The position numbers were made by a program, and so were the translations under genes. 29,191 bases of DNA. It comes from Bacteroidales bacterium UBA6229. GTDB taxonomy: Bacteria > Bacteroidota > Bacteroidia > Bacteroidales > F082. Below, in pieces: positions 14,820 to 23,439 of this stretch (positions within the stretch are counted from its first letter, which is position 1; every line of letters starts with the position of its first letter). A model generated the notes under the pieces. The model was not told the DNA's origin. It searched no databases and worked only from the letters and a program-made list of their open reading frames with translations. The stretch covers positions 1 through 29,191 of the forward strand of contig DJWN01000138.1 in the NCBI GenBank assembly GCA_002440975.1. Direction: 5' to 3'.

Positions 14820-15878
14820 TTAAAAATCAGGAGCCTGTTGTTTTACCAATTCTTTAGTCGAAAGCAGGCCACAGGCTGCAAAAATATCTTGTCCGCGCGA
14901 GGCACGTACGGTAGTGCGAATTCCTTTTTTAATAAGTGCTTCTTTAAATTCCTGTATGCTAGCTTCGTCAGAGCTTTGCAGAGGTGTATCGGGAATCGGA
15001 TGAAAACGGATGAGATTCATTCTACTGCGCAGGCCATTAAGTAACCTGGCTATTTCCTTCACATGGCGTGGTGTGTCGTTAATGCCTTTAAACATAATGT
15101 ATTCAAACGAAATACGGCGCTGCTTGCCAAAGTCGTAATCGCGCAACACCGCAACAAGCTGTTCGATGGGGTACACATTTTCGATTGGCATCAGCTTCTT
15201 GCGCTCGTCATGAAACGGCGTATGCATGCTCACTGCCAGATGGCATTCGGAATTTTCGATAAAGTGTTTCATCGCCGGAATCATGCCAATGGTAGAAACA
15301 GTGATGCGTCGCGCACCCATACCCAATCCCCAATCGGAGGTCAAAATTTCGAGACTTTTCATCACGCCTTCCAGGTTGTCGAAAGGCTCTCCCATGCCCA
15401 TATACACGATATTGGTAAGCTTATCCCGCTCGGGCAGGCTGCTGATTTGATTTACGATTTCGCCTGCCGTAAGCTGCGACTGAAATCCTTGTTTGCCCGT
15501 CATGCAAAACAAACATCCCATTTTGCATCCCACCTGTGACGAAACACAAAGTGTAGCGCGATCATCATCTGGGATATAGGCTGTTTCAATAAAACGTTTG
15601 TTGCTTGTTGGGAACAGGTATTTTTTTGTGCCATCCAAAGAGGTTTGCACATTGGAATGCATCACCCTTCCTACCTCATAATTATTAGCCAGTTTTTCAC
15701 GATTTTGCTTCGAAATATTGGTCATTTCTTCAATTGAAGCAACCTGCTGTTTGTAGAGCCATTCGCTTAATTGACGGGCAGTAAAGGCAGGTAATCCCAT
15801 ATCGGAGCAAATCGCTTTAAGCTCGTTGGGCGTTTTACCGAAAAGTGCTTGTTTGGAATGTATTGTGTTAGTTACCAT
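14820..15878 (-). CDS. rlmN: 23S rRNA (adenine2503-C2)-methyltransferase, radical SAM
   Basis: Methylates A2503 of 23S rRNA (and often A37 of some tRNAs) by radical SAM chemistry in the cytoplasm. The 352 residues carry the radical SAM cluster CxxxCxxC as CKMGCLFC (Cys118, Cys122, Cys125), the SAM segment MGMGEPFDN, and the mechanistic C-terminal cysteine Cys336 in DIFAACGLL. N-terminal helical part (LKAICSDMGLPAFTARQLSEWLYKQ) is standard. It lacks nothing expected for RlmN. First gene of a pair with ltaE. A CAAAGTTA on plus (15934-15941), that is TAACTTTG on minus, matches the TAnnTTTG box about 56 bases upstream of the ATG. Confidence 0.96.
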   Translation of the reverse strand: MVTNTIHSKQALFGKTPNELKAICSDMGLPAFTARQLSEWLYKQQVASIEEMTNISKQNREKLANNYEVGRVMHSNVQTSLDGTKKYLFPTSNKRFIETAYIPDDDRATLCVSSQVGCKMGCLFCMTGKQGFQSQLTAGEIVNQISSLPERDKLTNIVYMGMGEPFDNLEGVMKSLEILTSDWGLGMGARRITVSTIGMIPAMKHFIENSECHLAVSMHTPFHDERKKLMPIENVYPIEQLVAVLRDYDFGKQRRISFEYIMFKGINDTPRHVKEIARLLNGLRSRMNLIRFHPIPDTPLQSSDEASIQEFKEALIKKGIRTTVRASRGQDIFAACGLLSTKELVKQQAPDF

Positions 15879-15933
15879 GATAATTCTTTGAAGGACGTTT
15901 TTTGATAAAACTGATCCTTTCTTATATTTCCTA

Positions 15934-15941
15934 CAAAGTTA
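15934..15941 (-). promoter_or_regulatory. Possible -7 box of rlmN-ltaE
   Basis: TAACTTTG on minus matches TAnnTTTG. No clear TTTG stands 19-21 bases upstream. The rest of the 210-base gap between rlmN and the flavoprotein gene shows nothing further that I recognise. Confidence 0.35.
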
Positions 15942-16088
15942 TTGTTTCTGGTGGATATTGTGCTTAATCAGACACTTTAGTACATCAGAATTAAACGCTG
16001 AGACCAGTCTGGATTTTTTTCCCGTCTGCAATATCTGATTCGGTTCCGGATTTATATGCGATAATCTGCGGGAGACATTTTGAAAGCC

Positions 16089-16769
16089 TCAAAAGTAAAT
16101 CTCTGACATCACCTGTTCTATTACCACACCTTTGCTGATAAGAATATCGCGCACTTCAACCACCATTTCGGCACTTCCGCAGAGGTAAAACATGTGATTT
16201 TTAGGTAATTCATTATGATCGCGCAACCAATTGGTCAGGCGTCCGTGATACAATCCTTCACCAGATTCCTGCGAACAGCAACGGATATAATCCTGTCCGA
16301 AAGCTTCCTTCATTTCGGTATCAAAATAAAAGCTGTCTGAAGTACGGCCACCATGGATCAATTTTTTGTTGTTACCCAAACCTGATCGCAACATTGAACG
16401 ATAAGGTGCAACGCCTGTTCCGGCAGCGATCCACCAGGCTGGTTTTTCATCTCCCAGAAAAGCCCCAAAAGGTCGGGAAACTTCCACCAAATCTCCTATT
16501 TCAAGCTGTGCTAAAAGCGGCGTTAAAATACCATCTTCCTTTACATTGAAAAGGATTTCGATCCAGTCTTCATTGGTGCCGGAGCAAATGCTGTACAAAC
16601 GTGGCGCAATGCTTTGGTCTGTAGTGATTCCGACCACCTGGCCTGGCAAAAAATCATGATTACGCTCAAAGCGAAGCACATAAACGCCCGGCTTGATTTC
16701 CTGCTTATTAAGTAAAGGCCTGGGTTTTAAAGGCAGCCTGCTGATAAAGCCGCTTAATCCGTTGTCCAT
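16089..16769 (-). CDS. Ferredoxin--NADP reductase-like flavoprotein
   Basis: FAD- and NAD(P)-binding oxidoreductase of 226 residues in the plant/bacterial FNR superfamily. The FAD-binding RxYS motif appears as PRLYSIC, followed by IEILFNVKEDGILTPLL, the nucleotide-binding GTGVAPYRSML and YLCGSAEMVVEV, and a terminal aromatic (EIYF). The pattern fits the short Fpr-type reductases that exchange electrons between NADPH and ferredoxin or flavodoxin. It starts 40 bases after the DUF4340 gene end and may be the last gene of the GldA-GldF-GldG-DUF4340 unit, though a functional link is not obvious. Confidence 0.85.
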   Translation of the reverse strand: MDNGLSGFISRLPLKPRPLLNKQEIKPGVYVLRFERNHDFLPGQVVGITTDQSIAPRLYSICSGTNEDWIEILFNVKEDGILTPLLAQLEIGDLVEVSRPFGAFLGDEKPAWWIAAGTGVAPYRSMLRSGLGNNKKLIHGGRTSDSFYFDTEMKEAFGQDYIRCCSQESGEGLYHGRLTNWLRDHNELPKNHMFYLCGSAEMVVEVRDILISKGVVIEQVMSEIYF

Positions 16770-16809
16770 GAGGTGAAATTTGCCGCGAAATTACGTTTTT
16801 TGCGTCAGC

Positions 16810-17778
16810 CTAATCCACCTCAAATCCCAACAAGGCTTCCTGTGAGGGAAAAAGCTTTTTGTACAAGTCGTTTTTTGCACCCTCGAAATAGCCATCGCTG
16901 TTTTGACTGGAATGCAACACATGTCTTATTAAGGTGTCGGAAACCGCCCAGGCACTCACTTCCACAGGTTTGAAATTGCTCCCGCTAATGGTAAGTTTAT
17001 CCGTAAAAGGCTTACTGCTTACCAAAGCCTGATCAACAAAATTACTGCTGTTCTGACGACTCAGGGTTCGGAGATAAGTCACCATAAAAGCTGAATCAAC
17101 TTCCAAATCACCAAGCATCCAGCTGTTTTCCTGTTTTTGTAAATTGAAATTACGGCTTCCTTCAAAACGAATGCTGCTGATTTCTGCCTGATTCAGCTTA
17201 AGCAACTGCTTGTTGCGGTACGAATTGATATCAGCCTGATAGGACGACTTTAGAAAACCTTCGACAGCATACACACGGTCATCACCAGCCACCCGCACAA
17301 AGGTTTTTACATCCGGTTGCTGCTGGCGCATCATTTGCTGATTACCCGTTGGTTGGCTGAAGGCCAATTTGCCATAATAAACCTTTCCGAGTACTTTTTC
17401 GCCGGCTTTAAGCGTAACGGCAACAGCAGATGAATCGCCCACTTCAAAAGCCTCCCATTTTTCCGAATTGGTTGCGGCCACCCTGTCGGGCTTCATCAAT
17501 ACATAGGCCGAAAGCAGTCGTTTAATCATTTGCTGATCAGCCTGATATTGTTTGCCATCGGATTCAACCTGCCAGATAGTTCCATTTCGCTGCAGTAATA
17601 CGCTTGTTGATTCTTTTGGGAAATCGATTTCAAGAACTGTCACTTGAGACGTATCAACAGCAATCAACTCACTGGCAAACGAACGATCTTTTTTACCGGT
17701 AAATTCGCTGAGGAGCAGTAGCCCGCCCAAAATCAAAATCACTATAATTAAAATCTTGGCATTTAATTTTTTAAACAT
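16810..17778 (-). CDS. DUF4340 domain protein, membrane-anchored
   Basis: A 322-residue protein with one N-terminal transmembrane segment (about 8-25, ILIIVILILGGLLLLS) and a long extracytoplasmic part. VTVLEIDFPKESTSVLLQRNGTIWQV followed by a repeat-like second module (ISSIRFEGSRNFNLQKQENSWML) is the DUF4340 pattern. Its start overlaps the gldG end by 8 bases, so the two are translationally coupled. DUF4340 genes commonly accompany GldG-like proteins and ABC-2 permeases in Bacteroidota; the substrate of the complex is unknown. Confidence 0.88.
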   Translation of the reverse strand: MFKKLNAKILIIVILILGGLLLLSEFTGKKDRSFASELIAVDTSQVTVLEIDFPKESTSVLLQRNGTIWQVESDGKQYQADQQMIKRLLSAYVLMKPDRVAATNSEKWEAFEVGDSSAVAVTLKAGEKVLGKVYYGKLAFSQPTGNQQMMRQQQPDVKTFVRVAGDDRVYAVEGFLKSSYQADINSYRNKQLLKLNQAEISSIRFEGSRNFNLQKQENSWMLGDLEVDSAFMVTYLRTLSRQNSSNFVDQALVSSKPFTDKLTISGSNFKPVEVSAWAVSDTLIRHVLHSSQNSDGYFEGAKNDLYKKLFPSQEALLGFEVD

Positions 17779-19285
17779 GACCCACCTCCATTCTTTTAAT
17801 ACGTTGGTTACGACGATACTGGAATCTTATCAGTCCGAAAATCAACACAAGCAATATGGGCAGCAGGAAATTGAGCCACTTCAGCAGGTTGCGCTGTCCG
17901 TCTTCCAAAGCCTTAAGCGGACGTGAAGTAATTTCTTTGGTACGCAGATCAATCAAACCGGTATCATCCGAAAGAAAATCAACCGCATTCACAAAAAGGC
18001 TGACATTATCGGCCGGAAGTTGCTGCATTTGCTGGCCTTCGCCATTCACCGCAAAATCGCCATCCGAAAACAATACGATACTGGCCTGTTGATTTCCGTT
18101 AACACCTTTGAGGACAGCAGCAATGGTTTGTCCTTCAAGTGGAAAATCCTTATTTGTCCATTCTTTATTCAGGTTGATAAAAGTAGGCGCAGCAATCGTT
18201 CCTGATTTTTCAGAAGATTTTACCAAAGGCATAAAAACAGCATTTGTATCTCCCCTGAACTGAATACTGCTGGCAAACTGCAACACTACCTGATTAAGAC
18301 CTTTAGTGGCCGGACTGTCCTCAAACCTGGTAATTTGCGGCCAAAAGTGAAAAGGAATCTGACGTGTAAAAGTCATAAAGCCACTTTGTTGCCTCACGCC
18401 AACAGTTCCTGCGCTGGCATCTACAACAAAATTATTATCCAGCATCAGGCCTTTATGTGCCAGCCAGGCTGACAGATTACTTTTGTTTAAACTTCCCTGC
18501 ATGGTCTGTAAATCGGCCTCCACATGATTGTGGGCAACAAGTAGATTTCCACCAGCCTGCAGGAATTGATCCAGCTGTTGCAATTCGTTATCAGGAAAGC
18601 TGTCGGTAGGAGCAACAATCACCAAAGTTTCATAGGAGTTTAGCGGGTTCTCGCTTTGTGAAAGATTCACAGTTTCAGTGGCGTACAGCACACTCAGCTG
18701 TTCATTGGCCTGAACCATAGCGTTGAGTCCTGGCTCGCCATGACCCTGCACAAATCCAACCTTAGGTTTATCGATCACAGCCAATTTTTTGATTGCTGAT
18801 GAAAGCGCGTATTCCATAGCTGCACCCGGCTGTATAACGGGAATCAACTCCTGCCGGTCTCCCATGGCGAGTTTGGCACCCAAAAAGACACGCTGTTGCT
18901 TCACCTGATCTTTCTCGCGCACATTGAGCATCAGTGGCTGAATGCCGGCCTGCATGGCTTCCTGCTCTCCCTTTTCGTCTTTGTTGGGATTTACAAATTC
19001 GAAATTGAGCAAGCCATCCGAAAGATTGGCGTACTCAGTAAGCATATCCAGAAAGTCTTTTCTTACTTTTTCAATCTCAGGTTGACTGCCTTTGGTAAAG
19101 TAAGCAGTAATGGTTACGGGTTCATCCAATGATTTCAAAATATCTTTGGTGGCATCGCTGAGGGTATAAATCCTCCCTTCGGTGAAATCGAGCCGCCATG
19201 AAAACCGTTCCGAAAGCAGGTTCACTAATACCAGAGCTATAATCAGCATCAACAGCTGGCCGGTAAGTTTGCTTATATTTTTCAT
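17771..19285 (-). CDS. gldG: GldG-like ABC transporter auxiliary protein
   Basis: A 504-residue membrane protein of the ABC_transp_aux (Gldg) family. It has a TM segment near the N-terminus (LLMLIIALVLVNLLSE), then FTEGRIYTLSDATKDILKSLDEPVTITAYFTKG, the typical opening of the family. A large extracytoplasmic domain follows, with KVGFVQGHGEPG and a GATase-like fold (TLVIVAPTDSFPDNELQQLDQFLQAGGNLLV), then a C-terminal TM (FLLPILLVLIFGLI) and a basic tail. ATG 19285 is preferred to the in-frame TTG at 19315. GldG is required for gliding in Flavobacterium johnsoniae, but homologs occur widely in non-gliding species, so gliding should not be assumed. Confidence 0.9.
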   Translation of the reverse strand: MKNISKLTGQLLMLIIALVLVNLLSERFSWRLDFTEGRIYTLSDATKDILKSLDEPVTITAYFTKGSQPEIEKVRKDFLDMLTEYANLSDGLLNFEFVNPNKDEKGEQEAMQAGIQPLMLNVREKDQVKQQRVFLGAKLAMGDRQELIPVIQPGAAMEYALSSAIKKLAVIDKPKVGFVQGHGEPGLNAMVQANEQLSVLYATETVNLSQSENPLNSYETLVIVAPTDSFPDNELQQLDQFLQAGGNLLVAHNHVEADLQTMQGSLNKSNLSAWLAHKGLMLDNNFVVDASAGTVGVRQQSGFMTFTRQIPFHFWPQITRFEDSPATKGLNQVVLQFASSIQFRGDTNAVFMPLVKSSEKSGTIAAPTFINLNKEWTNKDFPLEGQTIAAVLKGVNGNQQASIVLFSDGDFAVNGEGQQMQQLPADNVSLFVNAVDFLSDDTGLIDLRTKEITSRPLKALEDGQRNLLKWLNFLLPILLVLIFGLIRFQYRRNQRIKRMEVGHV

Positions 19286-19332
19286 AGGAAAAACTTCTTT
19301 TAAATGTTGTTTCAATTGAATTTAAGCACCAA

Positions 19333-20052
19333 TTAAATTCTGTTGCGCTGCAAAATAGCTTCAGTGGCTGTTAAAGCTAAAAAGATCAAGGAGAAAAAGA
19401 AAACCAGATCTCCGGTATCTATTACCCCACGTGATAAGGAATCAAAACGGGTGCTGATGCTCAGGTAATCGAAAATAGTAGCCAATGCACCTCCTGACGA
19501 CATCGAAAGCAGCGAAAAAATAAAATGAAACAAGATGCCGATGGCCAATGCCAAAAGGAATCCAACAATTTGATTGTTTGTGAGGCTGCTGGCAAACAAC
19601 CCAATGCTGATGTAAGCAGCACTGATCAATAATAAACCAATATAGCCGGTGATGGTAGCACCGTGATCCATATTGCCAAGATTGGCTACTGTAATGTAAT
19701 ATGGCAAAGTAAGTGCCAAAGCAAAAGCAATTAAAAATAAAGTAGCTAAAAATTTTCCGCTGATGACCTGCCAGTCGCTTACCGGACGTGTAAGCAAAAG
19801 CTCGATGGTACCGGTTTTATTTTCTTCAGCAAACTGACGCATGGTAAGTGCCGGGATAAAGAAAAAAAGTGTCCAGTATGAAACACCAAAAAAGACGGAA
19901 AGACTGGCCTGTTTCACAAAGAAAATATCAGCACCAAAAATCCAGGTAAAGAAACCGCTGAATCCCAAAAAGAGTACGAGCATGATGTAGGCGGTCAGGG
20001 AATCGAAGAAAGCCTGCCATTCGCGTTTTGCTATTGTAATAATCTTATTCAT
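19333..20052 (-). CDS. gldF: GldF-like ABC-2 type permease
   Basis: Integral membrane permease of 239 residues with about six transmembrane helices (for example AYIMLVLFLGFSGFFTWIF, TLFFFIPALTM, FLATLFLIAFALALTLPYYI, LLLISAAYISIGLFA, IVGFLLALAIGILFHFIF and LVFFFSLIFLALTATEAIL). The cytoplasmic loop FAEENKTGTIELLLTRPVSDWQVISGKF is characteristic of ABC-2 permeases and contacts the ATPase. It lies 19 bases after gldA and 47 before gldG in one unit. Confidence 0.92.
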   Translation of the reverse strand: MNKIITIAKREWQAFFDSLTAYIMLVLFLGFSGFFTWIFGADIFFVKQASLSVFFGVSYWTLFFFIPALTMRQFAEENKTGTIELLLTRPVSDWQVISGKFLATLFLIAFALALTLPYYITVANLGNMDHGATITGYIGLLLISAAYISIGLFASSLTNNQIVGFLLALAIGILFHFIFSLLSMSSGGALATIFDYLSISTRFDSLSRGVIDTGDLVFFFSLIFLALTATEAILQRNRI

Positions 20053-20071
20053 CGTTCAAAATGCTTTTCGG

Positions 20072-21001
20072 TTAATGAATGGTAAGTTCACGGAATACGT
20101 CCTCAAGGCGGGTTTCAACAGGGCTGAGGCGCGTGAGCATCCAATTATTTTGCACACACAGCTGAAAAATTGCCCTGCGCGAAGATTGATCTGTTTTGCT
20201 TTGCACCTCAAAAGTTCCGTTTTCTTTGTTGACGAAATCAACCATTTCAACAGTTTCGAGTGCCGCAAGTGCCTGATGTATTTCATTGAGACCGCCATCC
20301 TCGATGGTTACATGTAAAATCTCCTTACCCCCTGCATGTTTGCGCAAGCTATCTGCTGTGCCATTAGCCACAATTTTCCCTTTGTTGATGATCATGATGC
20401 GATCGCAGGTAGCTTCTACCTCAGCCAGAATATGAGAACTGAGGATCACCGTTTTTTCGCGGCCAATCTTTCTGATCAGCTCACGAATTTCTACTATCTG
20501 GTTAGGGTCGAGGCCAGTGGTGGGCTCGTCAAGAATTAGCACCTGCGGATCGTGAATCAAGGCTTGTGCCAATCCCACACGCTGCCGGTATCCTTTGGAA
20601 AGCTCGGCAATTTTTTTATGTTTTTCGCCTTCCAAACCACATACCTTTACCATTTCAAGCAGGCGTTCCTTGATCTTATTTTGCGGTATGCCCTGCAACT
20701 TAGCCACAAAAGCCAGGTAATCGATCACCGGCATATCCAGATACAAAGGATTATTTTCGGGCAGGTAGCCAATCCTTCGGCGAATCTCTTCAGGATGATC
20801 ATAAATATTGTAATTCCCCAAGCGGATAGTTCCGGCTGAGGGACTTAAATAGGTGGTTATGGCTTTCATGGTGGTAGATTTTCCGGCACCATTAGGCCCC
20901 AGAAATCCAAGCACTTCGCCAGTTTCAACACGAAAAGAAATGTCGTCGACGGCTTTTTGCAAGCCATAGATTTTGGTCAGGTTTTCTACTACAATATCCA
21001 T
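20072..21001 (-). CDS. gldA: GldA-like ABC transporter ATP-binding protein
   Basis: Cytoplasmic ATPase of 309 residues energising the GldF permease. Walker A GPNGAGKSTT (35-44), Q-loop around YLPENNPLY, signature LSKGYRQRVGLAQAL, Walker B VLILDEPTTGLDP and H-loop ILSSHIL are all intact. The C-terminal DUF4162-like part ends EDVFRELT. ATG 21001 fits the family start (MDIVVENLTKIYGL) better than the upstream ATG at 21055. First gene of the gldA-gldF-gldG-DUF4340 unit. In F. johnsoniae gldA is separate from gldFG; here they are adjacent, as in many non-gliding Bacteroidota. Confidence 0.93.
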   Translation of the reverse strand: MDIVVENLTKIYGLQKAVDDISFRVETGEVLGFLGPNGAGKSTTMKAITTYLSPSAGTIRLGNYNIYDHPEEIRRRIGYLPENNPLYLDMPVIDYLAFVAKLQGIPQNKIKERLLEMVKVCGLEGEKHKKIAELSKGYRQRVGLAQALIHDPQVLILDEPTTGLDPNQIVEIRELIRKIGREKTVILSSHILAEVEATCDRIMIINKGKIVANGTADSLRKHAGGKEILHVTIEDGGLNEIHQALAALETVEMVDFVNKENGTFEVQSKTDQSSRRAIFQLCVQNNWMLTRLSPVETRLEDVFRELTIH

Positions 21002-21104
21002 AGAACGAATTTTTATGCAAAAAAAATAAAGTAGCAGCAGTTTTAAAAGTGGCAAAGGCCAGCTTTAACATTTTTTAAAACTGTGACAGCAAATGGATTG
21101 CATT

Positions 21105-21137
21105 AAAAAAGCCGATAGAAATTCTACCGGCTTTAAA
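21105..21137 (-). terminator. Rho-independent terminator of ppiD
   Basis: AAAGCCG (21108-21114) and CGGCTTT (21128-21134), extended by TAGAA/TTCTA-type pairs, form a strong hairpin. Read on minus it is followed by a run of six T. It lies about 20 bases after the ppiD stop and separates this unit from gldA. Confidence 0.8.
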
Positions 21138-21158
21138 AATTATGAAATGCTTGATCGC

Positions 21159-23267
21159 TTAATAAAACAGCAAGCGGTTATCTTCGATGTCAGATTCTTT
21201 TTCCAAAGCTCTGAATGCAGCATTATTACGCACGCTGTTAGCGAAAGCAACACTGTAATCTCTGCGGATACGGTCGTAATTGTCTGTTTCGGGGGCAGCG
21301 GAAAGTTTGTTCAGCTTAATGATAAATGCTGCTGCATTACCGGCAATAGGTTCCGAAATCTGTCCTTCCTGCATAGTAAACAGGGTGCCAATTACCTGGC
21401 TTTCCTGACCAAATCCTGTAATGGTACGGCTATCAAAACTCAAATCAGGCACTGTTTGCTTTTCGCCATTGAGTTCGGCAATTATTCTATCCCAATCCTT
21501 ACCCAGCTCATTCATTTTTTGCACAAGATAATCGCCTTTTTTTCTGTTTTTAACCTGTGGCTCAATCATTTCTCTTATATCGTCCAGCGAGGCAATGCCT
21601 TTTTCGGTTGCTTTGGTCAAAACAGCAATCACATACATATTGTCGAGGTCGAAAATATCTGAAACATCATTCACGCTGGTTTTTTCATCAAAAGCCCAGC
21701 GAACTATCTGCCGTGGATTATCCATGCCGGTAATACGGTTTGAATTGGTACGAAGGTTAGGGGCAAGACGTTTGTTAAGGTTTTGATCTGCAATATTATT
21801 GTCGAAATCTTCGCGGGTTTTTGTGGCAGATGCAAAACGGCTGGCCTCGGCAAATACATCCTGATAAGTTTGCGTGCTGGGTGTTACATGGTGTACAATT
21901 TCGGCAATACGAACCTTCTTTTGCGGTTCTTTTTTCCCGGTGACTTGGATGATGTGATATCCAAAATCTGTTTCAACCAGTCCTATTGAACCCACCTCAT
22001 TATCGATTACGTATTGGTTAAACTGAGGAACCATCTGTCCATCGCGGAACCAACCCAGATCGCCGCTGTTTTGAGCCACACTGCCATCGTCAGAAAATTG
22101 TACGGCAAGCTCCATCAATTTGGCAGGAGATTTTTTTGCTACTGCCAAGAGGCTGTCGGCTAATTGTTGAGCAGCAGCTTTGGTGCGGCTTTGCTCGCTT
22201 CGCATGGCACCTGTATAGGCAAGAAGAATGTGTGATGCCTTTACAGAATCGGGGCGATAATTAACATCAACCAAACGGGCAAGCCGGTAAGCTTCCTGAT
22301 CTAAATAAGGACCATAAACAAAGCCGGGCTCGCTTTCGAACATCACTGTTTCGAGTGCTACAGCAACTTCTGTATTGCTTTTCCAACTGCTATCGTAGCG
22401 AGTGTCGGAATTTGCATTAACAAAACCTGCAACATTATCCGTAACTTCAAATTCTGCTTTAAGGCTGTTTACAAATTCGCGGGCAGCATCATTATCTTTT
22501 TTGGATGGTTTTACTTCAAAAGCTACAAATTCAATATCGCGCATGGCCGGACGATCGTATGATTTTTTGTTTTCTTCATAGAATTTTTTAAAGTCGGCTT
22601 CGGAAGGTACGGCCAGCGAATCGGGAACTGTAGTATAACGCACGCTTAACAGTTCGGCTTCTGCCTTTGTGTTTTTATTTTCATGGTTTGCCTTTGCGAG
22701 GGCAGTAGGCAGATAATGTGCTTTGGTGATCAGATTTTGATATTTGGTACGTAGTCGGTCCTCTTTCACATAGCGCTCAAAAATCAACCATTGATCCTTT
22801 GAGGCTTGTGGCATTTGCGACAGATTTTGCAAATAGTTTAAAACCAGTCCCCGATCGAACTGACCTGTTTCAGGATTTGTAAAATTTTGAATCACAGCTG
22901 GATGTGGATTTGAGCCCTGGATCTGGTCAAAAAGTTCTTCGGGGGTGACCTTTAATCCCAGGGCTTCGTATTCTTTGCCCATAATCATTTCTTCAACCAT
23001 CTGGTTCCAGGTGTTTTCTCTCACCCGAAACATCTCATCCTGCGTAAGTCTGTTACCCTGTTGCTGTTGTTGCGCATTAACATTTTGCTCGTACCGCAAG
23101 TTGAAATCCTGAATGCTGATATCTTCTCCATCAATTGAACCAACGTTCATCTCGGGCCTTCCACCGCCTCCTGTAGCAAAATCACCCAACACAAATGCTG
23201 CCAATGCCACACCAATCACTACTACCAAAAGCCCTGAGCGCTTTCTAATTTTTCCAATTACAGCCAT
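21159..23267 (-). CDS. ppiD: Peptidyl-prolyl cis-trans isomerase, SurA_N/PpiD type
   Basis: Membrane-anchored periplasmic foldase of 702 residues. A single TM near 12-30 (GLLVVVIGVALAAFVLGDFA) follows a short basic N-terminus. A SurA_N-like chaperone region comes next (YEQNVNAQQQQ..., EELFDQIQG). The central parvulin rotamase domain reads KASHILLAY...FSDDGSVAQNSGDLGWF...MVPQFNQYV...FGYHIIQVTGKKEP. A second parvulin-like region and a long C-terminus complete the usual Bacteroidota form of about 700 residues. It helps fold exported and outer-membrane proteins. Own promoter (TACATTTG at 23304-23297) and terminator suggest a monocistronic unit. Confidence 0.93.
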   Translation of the reverse strand: MAVIGKIRKRSGLLVVVIGVALAAFVLGDFATGGGGRPEMNVGSIDGEDISIQDFNLRYEQNVNAQQQQQGNRLTQDEMFRVRENTWNQMVEEMIMGKEYEALGLKVTPEELFDQIQGSNPHPAVIQNFTNPETGQFDRGLVLNYLQNLSQMPQASKDQWLIFERYVKEDRLRTKYQNLITKAHYLPTALAKANHENKNTKAEAELLSVRYTTVPDSLAVPSEADFKKFYEENKKSYDRPAMRDIEFVAFEVKPSKKDNDAAREFVNSLKAEFEVTDNVAGFVNANSDTRYDSSWKSNTEVAVALETVMFESEPGFVYGPYLDQEAYRLARLVDVNYRPDSVKASHILLAYTGAMRSEQSRTKAAAQQLADSLLAVAKKSPAKLMELAVQFSDDGSVAQNSGDLGWFRDGQMVPQFNQYVIDNEVGSIGLVETDFGYHIIQVTGKKEPQKKVRIAEIVHHVTPSTQTYQDVFAEASRFASATKTREDFDNNIADQNLNKRLAPNLRTNSNRITGMDNPRQIVRWAFDEKTSVNDVSDIFDLDNMYVIAVLTKATEKGIASLDDIREMIEPQVKNRKKGDYLVQKMNELGKDWDRIIAELNGEKQTVPDLSFDSRTITGFGQESQVIGTLFTMQEGQISEPIAGNAAAFIIKLNKLSAAPETDNYDRIRRDYSVAFANSVRNNAAFRALEKESDIEDNRLLFY

Positions 23268-23296
23268 AATCTGTTCATCTTTTTAAAAATAGGGTG

Positions 23297-23304
23297 CAAA
23301 TGTA
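23297..23304 (-). promoter_or_regulatory. Predicted -7 box of ppiD
   Basis: TACATTTG on minus is an exact TAnnTTTG match, 30 bases before the ppiD ATG. No clear TTTG is found at -33. The 172-base gap to the CorC gene is otherwise AT-rich and featureless. Confidence 0.45.
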
Positions 23305-23439
23305 CAACAGAAACTTAAAGTATAAAAATAAAACTGAAAACAATTACATTTCGTACAGTCTATTGTTAATAAACACACTCACAGCCTGCTATATGTTGAT
23401 AACTCGAAATAACAATAAAGCAGGATTGTGAAAAACATT

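Noticed and set aside
17771..21001. Interpretation of the Gld-like cluster as evidence of gliding motility
   Set aside because: GldA/F/G homologs with DUF4340 are widespread in non-gliding Bacteroidota, and no other gliding genes are seen here.
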